From UBA947 sp031550975 (lineage in GTDB: Bacteria > Cyanobacteriota > Vampirovibrionia > Gastranaerophilales > Gastranaerophilaceae), in assembly GCA_031550975.1 (NCBI GenBank), contig JAVBOC010000001.1, positions 91,915-155,914 of the forward strand: 64,000 bases of DNA, in the 5' to 3' direction. The notes below the pieces were generated by a model. It saw nothing but the letters and a program-made list of their open reading frames with translations. It did no database searches and had not been told where the DNA came from. The position numbers and the translations under genes were made by a program. Shown one piece after another: positions 32,771 to 40,551 of the stretch. Position 1 is the first letter of the stretch; each line of letters opens with the position of its first letter.

Positions 32771-34291
32771 CTAGTCATCATTATAAATCTCCCTGAATTG
32801 CAGGCCGATAATGGCGCAGGATTTCGTGGTCTCATCGCCGGAGACGCATAATTGGATTGCATAACTTGATTCTGAAATCTCCGCTTTTTCCATAGTGTCG
32901 CGGCCTACAGCCCAAACTGGAGTGTTTTCTTCGTCCAGCGGCCATTTCATAGGGTATTGTGCCGGTGTATTGTCATCATCTGCCCAAATCATATGATCCG
33001 GATTCAGGGTGAAAATTCGCTCTATATCATCGGAAAAATCGCTGTCGTAATCTTTATAAACAGAGAAATCAAAATCATTATCAAATTCTTCGTCAAGTAA
33101 AAAGTAGAATTCGTCAATGATTTTTCGGTGGTGCGCTGCGCCAACTGACAAAAACGGCGATTTCCACATGAATTTAATAGGTTTATCTGCAAAAGTTACA
33201 CCAAAGTCTTCGCGGTAAATCCGACCCTGATTGTCTGCTGTTAGCACGTAGCCATCATACAGGCAGGCTGTCGTGATGTTTTGCGGGACAACCCTCTTAT
33301 ACCAGGCCTTGTTGACATAATCATTAATCCAAATTGTGTGGAAAAAGCTATCAGCAGCGTATGGAATAAAATACCACACCTGGCTTTTGTCCTCATAATG
33401 CAAACAAATACTGTTTTTTATGGCAGTTCTATCAAACTTAGAAAACTCCGGCTTAATTTTTAAAGAAATTTCCGAACCGAGTTGAAGTTGGTTTAGTTCC
33501 CCAACTTGTTCAAGTGAGAAAATCCCGCTGCTTAAGAAAAACTGCCTGTTTTCGACGTTAGTAATAGCCTTTGGCGCCATCGTTCCCTTATCAGCAAATG
33601 GCACGATAGCAAAGTCTTCCGGGCTGACACCTGTGAGAAGATAAACAAGATTTCGCTTGTAAATCGCCAGGTAATCCTTGTAAGGTTTCATGGCGGTAAT
33701 CATATCCGTGTCGGTGTGAAAATCGCTTATATAACCGGCGTCACCTTCTGTTGTGAAATCATTGTAAGTCCCAAGCGCAGAGTAATATATTCTTGAGCCC
33801 TCTGCAACCCAAACTCTGCCTTTATAGACCGCTAAAACGCTCCCCGTTACGAGTTTGTCGCTAGGGTTTTTTAGTTCGCACTCAACAACGTCAAAATTAT
33901 TATTGTTTTTTATATAAAATAATCCGTCGCTCTCAGTTATGACCAAAACCCCGTTTAGGAATTTTGCAAAATGCGGTCTTTTGCCTTCGAGTGTTTTATC
34001 CAGAAGTTTTAGATCAGCGTGTGTTTTATCCACAACATAGATCTTGCCGCTTGCTGTTGTTACTACAAGTTTTGAATCATTCAGCCCGGACATTTCACAC
34101 ATGCCGGTGATTGCTTCTTCGTCTAATTGCTGGAACAATGTGTTGCCGCGCTGTTTTGTAATTCCGCGATTACAGAGAATTTCGACATTCTCGGCGTCTG
34201 CCCAATAAATCTTGTTTGTTTCAGCTCCCAGTTCAGTTTTTGTTAAAGCCTGATTAACCCCGCCTGAGAGGTTGTAGTATGATATTTCCAT
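32771..34291 (-). CDS. phage DNA stabilisation / tail hub protein (P22 gp10-like)
   Basis: The 506-residue product begins MEISYYNLSGGVNQALTKTE, and has many short beta-propeller-like strands (KLVVTTASGKIYVVDKTHAD, GKRPHFAKFLNGVLVITESD, KGRVWVAEGSRIYYSALGTY). This plan, with an N-terminal threading segment and beta propeller, is that of packaged-DNA stabilisation proteins closing the portal of P22-like phages. AAAAGGAGAAATT precedes ATG 34291. It ends where the MuF gene begins. Confidence 0.75.
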   Translation of the reverse strand: MEISYYNLSGGVNQALTKTELGAETNKIYWADAENVEILCNRGITKQRGNTLFQQLDEEAITGMCEMSGLNDSKLVVTTASGKIYVVDKTHADLKLLDKTLEGKRPHFAKFLNGVLVITESDGLFYIKNNNNFDVVECELKNPSDKLVTGSVLAVYKGRVWVAEGSRIYYSALGTYNDFTTEGDAGYISDFHTDTDMITAMKPYKDYLAIYKRNLVYLLTGVSPEDFAIVPFADKGTMAPKAITNVENRQFFLSSGIFSLEQVGELNQLQLGSEISLKIKPEFSKFDRTAIKNSICLHYEDKSQVWYFIPYAADSFFHTIWINDYVNKAWYKRVVPQNITTACLYDGYVLTADNQGRIYREDFGVTFADKPIKFMWKSPFLSVGAAHHRKIIDEFYFLLDEEFDNDFDFSVYKDYDSDFSDDIERIFTLNPDHMIWADDDNTPAQYPMKWPLDEENTPVWAVGRDTMEKAEISESSYAIQLCVSGDETTKSCAIIGLQFREIYNDD

Positions 34292-34319
34292 AATTTCTCC
34301 TTTTGTTGAACCCGGTTGC

Positions 34320-34808
34320 TTAATCGCGTCCGGCGTACCACTTAATTTTTGAACGTATAAAACTTCCCGCATCTTCTTGAGAGACCCAAGGGTATGGCGG
34401 AATGTGGATAATGTCTATTTTGCCTGCACTTGTTGTTTTTGGATTTTTTCGCCCAAATTCGTAGTGCGTCATAATGGTCTGCGGCGTTACGGCAATTTTA
34501 TATTTTGCTGATAAATCTGCGCAAAGCTTCATGCAGGCTTCAAACTGTTTCAATGTTATTGGATAGTTGCCGACACTGTTTTTGCCCTTAAAACCTGCCA
34601 TAGCGCACATCGAAACCCCGATTGAGCCTGTGTTCCCGCCGCCTGTGTGGGCAGCATAACGACCGGGTTTGCAAACTTCGTTGTCTTCAGGGATAAAGCT
34701 GCCTTTGTGCACATTCCCGTCCTTGTCAATTAGGAAATGATAGAATGCTTTTTCCCCCACAGTAGGGAAATATCCTCCTGCGGTCCAATGAATAATAATT
34801 TTTTTCAT
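34320..34808 (-). CDS. N-acetylmuramoyl-L-alanine amidase (phage endolysin)
   Basis: Amidase_2-type zinc enzyme: HWTAGGYFPTVGEKAFYHFL with the first His ligand, YAAHTGGGNTGSIGVSMCAM, and THYEFGRKNPKTTSAGKIDI with the later ligands. It would cleave the amide between MurNAc and L-Ala to release phage or aid entry. At 162 residues it is a bare catalytic domain with no signal peptide. It directly follows the HTH gene with no gap. Confidence 0.88.
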   Translation of the reverse strand: MKKIIIHWTAGGYFPTVGEKAFYHFLIDKDGNVHKGSFIPEDNEVCKPGRYAAHTGGGNTGSIGVSMCAMAGFKGKNSVGNYPITLKQFEACMKLCADLSAKYKIAVTPQTIMTHYEFGRKNPKTTSAGKIDIIHIPPYPWVSQEDAGSFIRSKIKWYAGRD

Positions 34809-35018
34809 TTATAAGTCTCCGTTTAGCCAGCTTGGATTATTTTTCATATAAATAATTGCTGCATGGGTTCTATTGCGCGCGTTGAGCTTTAAAACTAATC
34901 TATCAACGTGGCTCCTAACTGTTGAATAGGTTATTTTTGCCTTTACAGATACTTCCTTATCCGTATATCCCAACGCCACCAAACCCAGAATCTTAAATTC
35001 CTTTGGTGTTAATTTCAT
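34809..35018 (-). CDS. small LuxR-type HTH regulator
   Basis: The 69 residues are a bare GerE/LuxR domain: LTPKEFKILGLVALGYTDKE, VSVKAKITYSTVRSHVDRL and LNARNRTHAAIIYM. It would bind DNA as a dimer without a sensor domain. GGAGAAAAGGAATTGAG precedes ATG. A 17-bp perfect palindrome at 35039-35055 just upstream may be its operator. It is the first gene of the amidase-tail operon and the only regulator visible in the prophage. Confidence 0.88.
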   Translation of the reverse strand: MKLTPKEFKILGLVALGYTDKEVSVKAKITYSTVRSHVDRLVLKLNARNRTHAAIIYMKNNPSWLNGDL

Positions 35019-35038
35019 CTCAATTCCTTTTCTCCGGT

Positions 35039-35055
35039 TATATAAAGTTTATATA
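35039..35055. promoter_or_regulatory. 17-bp perfect palindrome, candidate operator
   Basis: TATATAAA-G-TTTATATA, 21 bases upstream of the HTH gene start and probably overlapping its -10 region. Confidence 0.45.
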
Positions 35056-35244
35056 CTAGCTTAACTGAAAAACTATACTTTGTTCTTAATAATATTTCCT
35101 CTGAAAAAAGTGCGCAAAATGCTTTGTAATAGCCTGTTTCTCACGATTTGCTTATATATAGCAACGACCAAAGAAGGTAAGAAAATGGGAGGAAAATTCC
35201 TCCCCGAAAAAACAGAGTAAGATAATTGATTGGATTGAGGTTTT

Positions 35245-35613
35245 TCAAAAAGCCATATTTTCAATTCGACCCATTTTTAATCTGCTAAGGTTGGAATAGC
35301 ATCTTTTTTTTACGCCGAATTCATTGTAGTTAAGATAAAATTTTCCGCTGTGTTTTGCGTAGTTGATAATTTTATCTTCATAAAGTATTTGCGGTTCAAG
35401 TTTTTCAAAAAACTTCACGGCCTTGGTGTTTGTGTGCCTGATAGTTGAAACAATTTTGTCATCGTCATCTACGCGGGTTAGCTGAACAACCAGATTATCG
35501 CAAATGGGACATCTTTTAAGTTGGTCAACTTCGCATATCAAAAATCCCTTTTGCGGCACAAGTCGAAACGTCCTTGTCTTGTGCAAGGCGCCGCAGCAGT
35601 GTATGTAGCCCAT
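35245..35613 (-). CDS. uncharacterised protein with a zinc-ribbon-like motif
   Basis: A 122-residue protein starting GYIHCCGALHKTRTFRLVPQ with KRCPICDNLVVQLTRVDDDD; the CC and CPIC pairs could bind one metal. The rest is KFFEKLEPQILYEDK and FGVKKRCYSNLSRLKMG. No family recognised; probably part of the prophage. AGGGAGTATT precedes ATG. The transcript seems to start about 135 bases upstream at the 35756-35783 promoter. Bases 35019-35244 hold no gene except the palindrome. Confidence 0.65.
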   Translation of the reverse strand: MGYIHCCGALHKTRTFRLVPQKGFLICEVDQLKRCPICDNLVVQLTRVDDDDKIVSTIRHTNTKAVKFFEKLEPQILYEDKIINYAKHSGKFYLNYNEFGVKKRCYSNLSRLKMGRIENMAF

Positions 35614-35630
35614 AATACTCCCTATATTTA

Positions 35631-35672
35631 GTTGAATGGTTGAATGGTTATACTTCCTTTCAACCTTTCAAC
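35631..35672. repeat. 8-bp tandem repeat, TTGAATGG type
   Basis: GTTGAATGGTTGAATGG, then an inverted degenerate copy TTTCAACCTTTCAAC, in the leader of the zinc-ribbon-like protein gene. Confidence 0.8.
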
Positions 35673-35676
35673 AGCA

Positions 35677-35696
35677 TAAAATCGCTTGCGATTTTA
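35677..35696. other. 9-bp hairpin in the leader region
   Basis: TAAAATCGC-TT-GCGATTTTA, perfect. A CCCCG..CGGGG pair lies just beside it (35700-35725). Together they make a structured 5' leader on the minus strand of the 301-base gap 35614-35914; the rest of the gap holds the promoter and the repeat at 35875. Confidence 0.5.
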
Positions 35697-35755
35697 CGCC
35701 CCGGCAAACAGCTTTACCATCGGGGGTTTGAGCCTTAACCGTCTTTACACAAATC

Positions 35756-35783
35756 AGTATAACGCACTCCTAAATTTGCGCAA
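35756..35783 (-). promoter_or_regulatory. promoter for the zinc-ribbon-like protein gene
   Basis: Minus strand TTGCGC (35778-35783), 16-base spacer, TATACT (35756-35761). Confidence 0.5.
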
Positions 35784-35874
35784 GTCCCCAATTCTGTCTA
35801 CACAAAAACGCTTCCATGAAAACATGGATATAGGGTAAATTGTTCAACCATAGCAAGGGTTTGCCAAACCCATT

Positions 35875-35955
35875 GTCATCCTGAACTTGGTTCAGGATCT
35901 GGGCTGTTTGCATTTTAGCATGCCCGTAATGACCCTGATTCCGAATTCATTTCGG
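35875..35955. repeat. palindromic element, GTCATCCTGAAC family, next to and inside the trpD end
   Basis: GTCATCCTGAACTTGGTTCAG is followed after a short gap by TAATGACCCTGATTCCGAAT and TCATTTCGGAAT. The second part encodes the last residues of TrpD (SEMNSESGSLRAC) and its stop lies between the two parts. Confidence 0.75.
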
Positions 35956-36979
35956 AATAACATTTTTTCATGATAAGGTCCAGTTTGTGGGCTGCTAAAC
36001 CAGATTCAATGGCTTTTTGTGCCATTTTTACACCCTCAAAAATCGTCGGGGTTTGCCCTGAAAGATAGATCATAGCGCCGGCGTTAAGCGAGATAACGTC
36101 AATGGCTGCGGTTGAGTGGTCGAGTGGTTGAATGGTTGAATGGTTTAGAATCTCTCTAAAAATCCTTGTGTTGTCCGCTCCGCTGCCCCCTTGGATTTGG
36201 GATAAATCGGCACATTGCATGCCAAAATCTTCGGGCGAGATAAAATATTCTTCAATCTTTCCGTCTTTTAGCTCTAAAACGCGGGTTTTTGAGCAAATAC
36301 TTATCTCGTCAACGTTCGGTTCAAGCCCGTTTACAACAAGGGCGCGCTCTGTACCGAGCTTTTGCAGCGCATAAGCCATATTTTCTAACATTTCATTTGA
36401 TGAACATCCCAAAAGCTGTGCTTGCGGAAAAGAGGCGTTAATTAACGGTCCAAGATAGTTAAAAACGGTTTTAAATCCAAGCTGCTGGCGGATCGGATTA
36501 TTAATGCGCGCAAAATCATTAAAGTATGGGGAATGTACAAAGGTTATTGAATTCTTCTCGAATTGTTCAAGCGCTTTTTCAGGGGTTTGTGCGATTTCAA
36601 TTCCGAGTGTGTGCAAAAAGTCTGTGCTTCCGCAGCAGCTTGTGATGGAGGAGTTTGTTTGTTTAACGATGTTTACGCCGGCGGCGTTTGCAACAATCGC
36701 AGCGCAAGTTGAAATATTTATTGTGCCGGCGCCATCTGCACCGGTGCCGCAGCTATCGACTATGTATTTGCCCGTTTCGACGCGGCGAGCGTATTTGCGC
36801 ATTGATTTAGCCAGCGCGTAAAATTCTTCTTTGCTCACTCCTTTGGTCGTCAATGCAGTAATAAAAGCTGCTATTTGGGCTTCAGAGGCTTCTTCGTGTG
36901 CTATTGAATCAACGGCATACTCAATTTCATCAAATGCCAATTCATTATCAGTGACTAATTTCCTTAGAATATTTTTCAT
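35915..36979 (-). CDS. trpD: anthranilate phosphoribosyltransferase-like protein, altered active-site loop
   Basis: TrpD joins anthranilate and PRPP in tryptophan synthesis. The fold is clear: N-terminal helical domain with EEASEAQIAAFITALTTKG, DSCGTGADGAGTINISTCAA (PRPP loop), FVHSPYFNDFARINNPIRQQ, GFKTVFNYLGPLINA and VNGLEPNVDEIS. The normally invariant KHGNR-type loop reads KQTNSSITSCCGSTD, so anthranilate-binding His and Arg are absent; a different acceptor is possible. LNHSTIQPLDHSTAA is encoded by a tandem repeat (36111-36145), and the C-terminus comes from a palindromic element. TATAAT (36986-36991) is 6 bases before ATG with no SD. No other trp gene is adjacent. Confidence 0.85.
   Translation of the reverse strand: MKNILRKLVTDNELAFDEIEYAVDSIAHEEASEAQIAAFITALTTKGVSKEEFYALAKSMRKYARRVETGKYIVDSCGTGADGAGTINISTCAAIVANAAGVNIVKQTNSSITSCCGSTDFLHTLGIEIAQTPEKALEQFEKNSITFVHSPYFNDFARINNPIRQQLGFKTVFNYLGPLINASFPQAQLLGCSSNEMLENMAYALQKLGTERALVVNGLEPNVDEISICSKTRVLELKDGKIEEYFISPEDFGMQCADLSQIQGGSGADNTRIFREILNHSTIQPLDHSTAAIDVISLNAGAMIYLSGQTPTIFEGVKMAQKAIESGLAAHKLDLIMKKCYSEMNSESGSLRAC
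36111..36145. repeat. 8-bp tandem repeat inside trpD
   Basis: GTTGAGTGGTCGAGTGGTTG, then AATGGTTGAATGG, encoding NHSTIQPLDHST on the minus strand; same unit as in asparaginase and bioF. Confidence 0.85.
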
Positions 36980-37007
36980 AAGTCTATTATAACAGAAAAT
37001 TAAAATG

Positions 37008-37040
37008 CTTAGTCACTTAGTCACCTAGCAACTTAGTCAC
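37008..37040. repeat. 8-bp tandem repeat, CTTAGTCA type
   Basis: CTTAGTCA CTTAGTCA CCTAGCAA CTTAGTCA between trpD and zupT; inverse of the array at 5603. Confidence 0.85.
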
Positions 37041-37041
37041 G

Positions 37042-37866
37042 TCAGATTAAAAGTGTAGTTAACCACATGAATAGTACGCCGGAAATTATTCCCATCATTG
37101 ACAGGTGCCAGGTTCCGTGCTCGCGTGAAAGCGGTAGCAGAGTGTCAAATGAAATATAAACCATTATCCCCGCAACGGCTGCGAACAAGAATCCCACAAG
37201 GATTTGAGGTAAAAACAGTTGAAATAAAAATACACCGACAAAAGCTCCAAGCGGTTCTGATAAACCCGAAAGTGTCGCGTAAAGCATTGCGTAGCGTCTT
37301 TTGCCTGTTGTGTTGTAAATCGGGAGCGCAACAGCGATTCCTTCAGGAATATTGTGTATTGCGATCGCAATCCCAACAGACAAACCAAGAGTTATATTTT
37401 GAGTTGACGCTAAAAATGTCGCCATTCCCTCGGGGAAATTATGCACGCAAATCGCCACTGCCGTGAACAATCCCGCTTTGCTGAATTTGCTTTTTTTGTA
37501 CTGTTGATGCGGGTGTGTGCAATATAAATGTTTGTCTTTGTGTTCGCTAAATAATTCTTCCATATCAACGTGGTCGGGGATAAAATAGTCAATTAAACCT
37601 GCGATTGCAAGTCCTAATATAAATCCGGCGAACACAAGCCATTCAAAGTTGTTCGGGAAATTATGGTAGAGCATTTCTTTGGCTTCCGGGAGAATATCCA
37701 TAAACGAGAGGAAAATCATAACCCCTGCTGAAAACCCAAGTCCTACCGCGAAAACCTTCATGTTATCCGGTTTTACTAAAAACGCTACAGCACCGCCAAT
37801 AGCAGTTGAGAGCCCGGCGAGTAGGGTAATAGTCATTGCAATTCCGAGGTTGTCAGGTAAAATCAT
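37042..37866 (-). CDS. zupT: ZIP family metal transporter
   Basis: Eight membrane helices with the two ZIP signatures ICVHNFPEGMATFLAST and IAIHNIPEGIAVALPIY in helices IV and V that bind zinc or iron during uptake. The loop DYFIPDHVDMEELFSEHKDK is followed by a His-rich stretch (HLYCTHPHQQYKKS), a likely metal-sensing loop between helices III and IV. The 274-residue length matches ZupT. AAAAGGACAGCAAC precedes ATG, and TACAAT lies upstream as a possible -10. Confidence 0.92.
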   Translation of the reverse strand: MILPDNLGIAMTITLLAGLSTAIGGAVAFLVKPDNMKVFAVGLGFSAGVMIFLSFMDILPEAKEMLYHNFPNNFEWLVFAGFILGLAIAGLIDYFIPDHVDMEELFSEHKDKHLYCTHPHQQYKKSKFSKAGLFTAVAICVHNFPEGMATFLASTQNITLGLSVGIAIAIHNIPEGIAVALPIYNTTGKRRYAMLYATLSGLSEPLGAFVGVFLFQLFLPQILVGFLFAAVAGIMVYISFDTLLPLSREHGTWHLSMMGIISGVLFMWLTTLLI

Positions 37867-37917
37867 GTTGCTGTCCTTTTTATTTATGCAATTATTGTAT
37901 CACAAATTTTAAAAAAG

Positions 37918-39030
37918 TTAGCTTAGCCTGCCATTTGAAATATTGTATACCTTAACCCCTTTTAAAAATTCTTCTTCAAAAAGAAGAGTATCAACGGAAG
38001 TTATAACTGTTTGGGTGTTTTCGTTAATAGATTTCAACAGGTAATTCTGCCTTATATCATCAAGTTCAGCCAAAACATCATCAAGTAATAAAATCGGTTC
38101 GTCGCCTGTTTTTTCGGTGATTATGTCGAGTTCGGAAAGTTTCAACGCAAGTACGATTGTGCGCTGTTGACCTTGGGAGGCAAATTTTGAAGCGTCATTA
38201 TTATTTATATAGAAAATAACATCATCGCGGTGAGGGCCGACACAAGCCTGTGCGCGACGAAGTTCTTCTGTTCTGCGTGATTCAAGCTCTTCGCGAAAAA
38301 TGGAGGCAATCTCATCAACAACAGGCAATTTACTAATCTCTAGTTTCTTGTCCCTAGTCCCTATCCCGTCGTATCCTATACGCAGCTCCTCAGTTTCAGA
38401 AATAGTTCGGTGTTTTTCCTGTGCAATTTTTTCGATTTCGGCAAGGAATTTTTTACGCAGGTATATAATATTACTTCCGGCGATAACTAGTTGTTCGTTG
38501 AAAACATCAAGTAATGTATCGTTTTGTATTCCTTCCTTTAGAAAATTATTTTTCTGGACGCGGATTTTGTCATATTTTGAGAGTCGTTCGTCATAGGCAG
38601 GATAGACCTGCGAGATTGCTCTGTCTAACCAATCGCGACGATCTGACGGGCTTCCGCGAAGCAAAAGCAAGTCTGAGGTTGAAAAAAGCACTGTTGTTAG
38701 CACTGACTTGAAGTTTTTGGGGGTTGTTTTCACCCCGTTAACTTTTAGCGCGCGCGTTTTTTCGGTGTTATAAGTGTAATTCAAGTCGACTGAAGTGTCA
38801 GCCTTAATCAAATTTGCGTTAATCTCCACTGAAGGTGCTTCAAAATTAATCAGTTCAATATTATTTGAAGTTCGCGGGCTTTTTAAGGTGGAGAGAAAAT
38901 AAATACTTTCTAAAATATTAGTTTTCCCTTGCGCATTTTTGCCGGCAATAAGAATTTTGTCCGACTCCAAATTAAGCTCCAAATCGGTGCAGTTTCTGTA
39001 ATTTACCAGCTTTAAATCCCTAATCCTCAT
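37918..39030 (-). CDS. recF: DNA replication and repair protein RecF
   Basis: RecF loads RecA at gaps with RecO and RecR. Landmarks: MRIRDLKLVNYRNCTDLEL at the N-terminus, Walker A IAGKNAQGKTNILESIYFLS, SPSDRRDWLDRAISQVYP, the signature ASQGQQRTIVLALKLSELD and Walker B EPILLLDDVLAELD. The insert YDGIGTRDKKLEISKL is encoded by a short tandem repeat (38333-38367). ATG 39030 gives the normal N-terminus; TATAAT (39037-39042) is 6 bases upstream, no SD is present, and the mRNA is probably leaderless. The dnaA/dnaN partners are not nearby. Confidence 0.95.
   Translation of the reverse strand: MRIRDLKLVNYRNCTDLELNLESDKILIAGKNAQGKTNILESIYFLSTLKSPRTSNNIELINFEAPSVEINANLIKADTSVDLNYTYNTEKTRALKVNGVKTTPKNFKSVLTTVLFSTSDLLLLRGSPSDRRDWLDRAISQVYPAYDERLSKYDKIRVQKNNFLKEGIQNDTLLDVFNEQLVIAGSNIIYLRKKFLAEIEKIAQEKHRTISETEELRIGYDGIGTRDKKLEISKLPVVDEIASIFREELESRRTEELRRAQACVGPHRDDVIFYINNNDASKFASQGQQRTIVLALKLSELDIITEKTGDEPILLLDDVLAELDDIRQNYLLKSINENTQTVITSVDTLLFEEEFLKGVKVYNISNGRLS
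38333..38367. repeat. short tandem repeat inside recF
   Basis: CTAATCTCTAGTTTCTTGTC, then CCTAGTCCCTATCCC; minus-strand units GGGATAG GGACTAG GGACAAG AAACTAG AGATTAG. Confidence 0.85.
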
Positions 39031-39050
39031 GCTCTGATTATACAACAGAA

Positions 39051-39080
39051 ATAGGAATTAGGGATTAAGAATCAGGAACC
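39051..39080. repeat. short tandem repeat upstream of recF
   Basis: ATAGGAATTAGGGATTAAG, then AATCAGGAACC, right next to the recF -10 box, where the -35 region would be. Confidence 0.7.
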
Positions 39081-39151
39081 TAATAACAACCATTCTTAAC
39101 ATTTGACTAACCTTAAAAAATAATATATAATTTCACAATACGAGGGTAAAT

Positions 39152-39403
39152 ATGATTCCGATTATTTCAGAAGAAAACACAACAGCGGCGTTTGACGAGA
39201 TTTTTCAAGACGTAACCGGCTGGCGTAAAAAAATGATACATTATATCAAAGAAGAGAATCCGGAGATTAATACAGCCATAATAGAAGCTGCAAACAATAC
39301 CGAGTTAGACCCCAAAGCAGTTGCCCTAGGCGCTTATATGACGTACTCACTAATAGAAGCTGCGATAAAAGAGAGCGACGCGATAATGAATTTTAGCGAA
39401 TAA
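39152..39403 (+). CDS. uncharacterised small protein upstream of pilT
   Basis: An 83-residue soluble helical protein (IISEENTTAAFDEIFQDVTG, INTAIIEAANNTELDPKAVA). No motif recognised. TATAAT lies about 23 bases upstream and GAGGG precedes ATG at normal spacing, so it heads a transcript that probably continues into pilT 26 bases later. Confidence 0.75.
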   Translation: MIPIISEENTTAAFDEIFQDVTGWRKKMIHYIKEENPEINTAIIEAANNTELDPKAVALGAYMTYSLIEAAIKESDAIMNFSE

Positions 39404-39429
39404 AGAATAGATTTCACAAAAGGATAAAT

Positions 39430-40500
39430 ATGGTTATAGAAGAGTTATTAGAGAAGTTAGTTAAAGACGGCGGCAGTGATTTGCACATATCTGCATTTTT
39501 GCCTCCTGTGCTTCGTATTGACGGAAAACTTAGACGTCTGGAGCTTCCGGCATTGACGCCTGATCAGGTTGAAGAACTTCTGTTTCCAATGTTAACAAAT
39601 GAGCAGCGCCGTAAACTTGAACAGGAATGGGAGCTTGACTTTTCTTACGGTATTGAAGGCTTGAGCCGTTTCAGGGTTAATTTTTATAAAGACAAAGGCA
39701 ACTATGCTGCGGCATTCAGGACAATTCCATCTAACGTTCCTTCTATCGATGATTTGGGGTTGCCGGAAGTTGTAAAAAGAATGGCAGACAAACCGCGCGG
39801 GTTGATTCTGGTCACAGGTCCTACCGGTTCCGGTAAATCTACAACTCTTGCTGCGATGATTGACTATGTCAACACAGTGCGCTCGGAGCATATTTTGACA
39901 GTCGAAGACCCTATCGAGTTTGTTCACAATTCAAAGCAAAGTGTTGTCCACCAACGTGAATTGGGTATGGACACCCGTTCGTTTGCAAACGCGCTTAAAT
40001 CAGCTTTGCGGGAAGATCCTGATATTATCCTGGTTGGTGAGATGCGTGACTATGAAACGATTTCGCTTGCGCTAACAGCCGCAGAAACAGGTCACTTAGT
40101 GTTCGGAACCCTTCACACGTCTTCTGCTTCACAAACAGTTGACCGTATTATCGACGTTTTCCCTGAAGGCGGTCAGCAACAGATTCGTATCCAGCTTGCA
40201 AACTCACTTGTTGCAGTATTTGCGCAGACACTTTTACCAAAACTCCAGCCGGACGGAAGCTCAAAAGGCCGTGTTATGGCGCAAGAAATTCTGGTTGTAA
40301 ATCCTGCGATCTCCAACCTGATTAGAGAAGGTAAATCCGCGCACATTTATTCTGCGATCCAGGTTAACCAAGGTTTGGATATGCAGACTATTGAGATGTC
40401 TTTAGCAAAACTTGTTAAAGAAAAACTAATTACTTATGAAGATGCGCTTTCACGTTCTTCAAAGCCTGACGAGTTGAAACGTTTGGTAAAATACGCTTAA
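39430..40500 (+). CDS. pilT: type IV pilus retraction ATPase PilT
   Basis: PilT hydrolyses ATP to pull pilin subunits out of the pilus (twitching). The product has the N-terminal PAS-like domain (GGSDLHISAFLPPVLRIDGK), Walker A VTGPTGSGKSTTLAAMIDY, Asp box LTVEDPIEFVH, Walker B ALREDPDIILVGEMRDYETI with PilT's GEMRD, His box TGHLVFGTLHTSSASQTVDR, and DMQTIEMSLAKLV near the C-terminus in place of the AIRNLIRE helix region. Length 356 is typical. Together with three prepilins it indicates retractile pili. Confidence 0.95.
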   Translation: MVIEELLEKLVKDGGSDLHISAFLPPVLRIDGKLRRLELPALTPDQVEELLFPMLTNEQRRKLEQEWELDFSYGIEGLSRFRVNFYKDKGNYAAAFRTIPSNVPSIDDLGLPEVVKRMADKPRGLILVTGPTGSGKSTTLAAMIDYVNTVRSEHILTVEDPIEFVHNSKQSVVHQRELGMDTRSFANALKSALREDPDIILVGEMRDYETISLALTAAETGHLVFGTLHTSSASQTVDRIIDVFPEGGQQQIRIQLANSLVAVFAQTLLPKLQPDGSSKGRVMAQEILVVNPAISNLIREGKSAHIYSAIQVNQGLDMQTIEMSLAKLVKEKLITYEDALSRSSKPDELKRLVKYA

Positions 40501-40551
40501 TTTATTTTTGTGGTAGAATCTTGGTATAAGTATACACAAGGAGATTACCAC

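Noticed and set aside
20587..35955. att sites for the prophage among the direct repeats at its ends
   Set aside because: The repeats at 20587 and 35875 belong to different families, both of which also occur far outside the prophage; no integrase is present to guide a choice.
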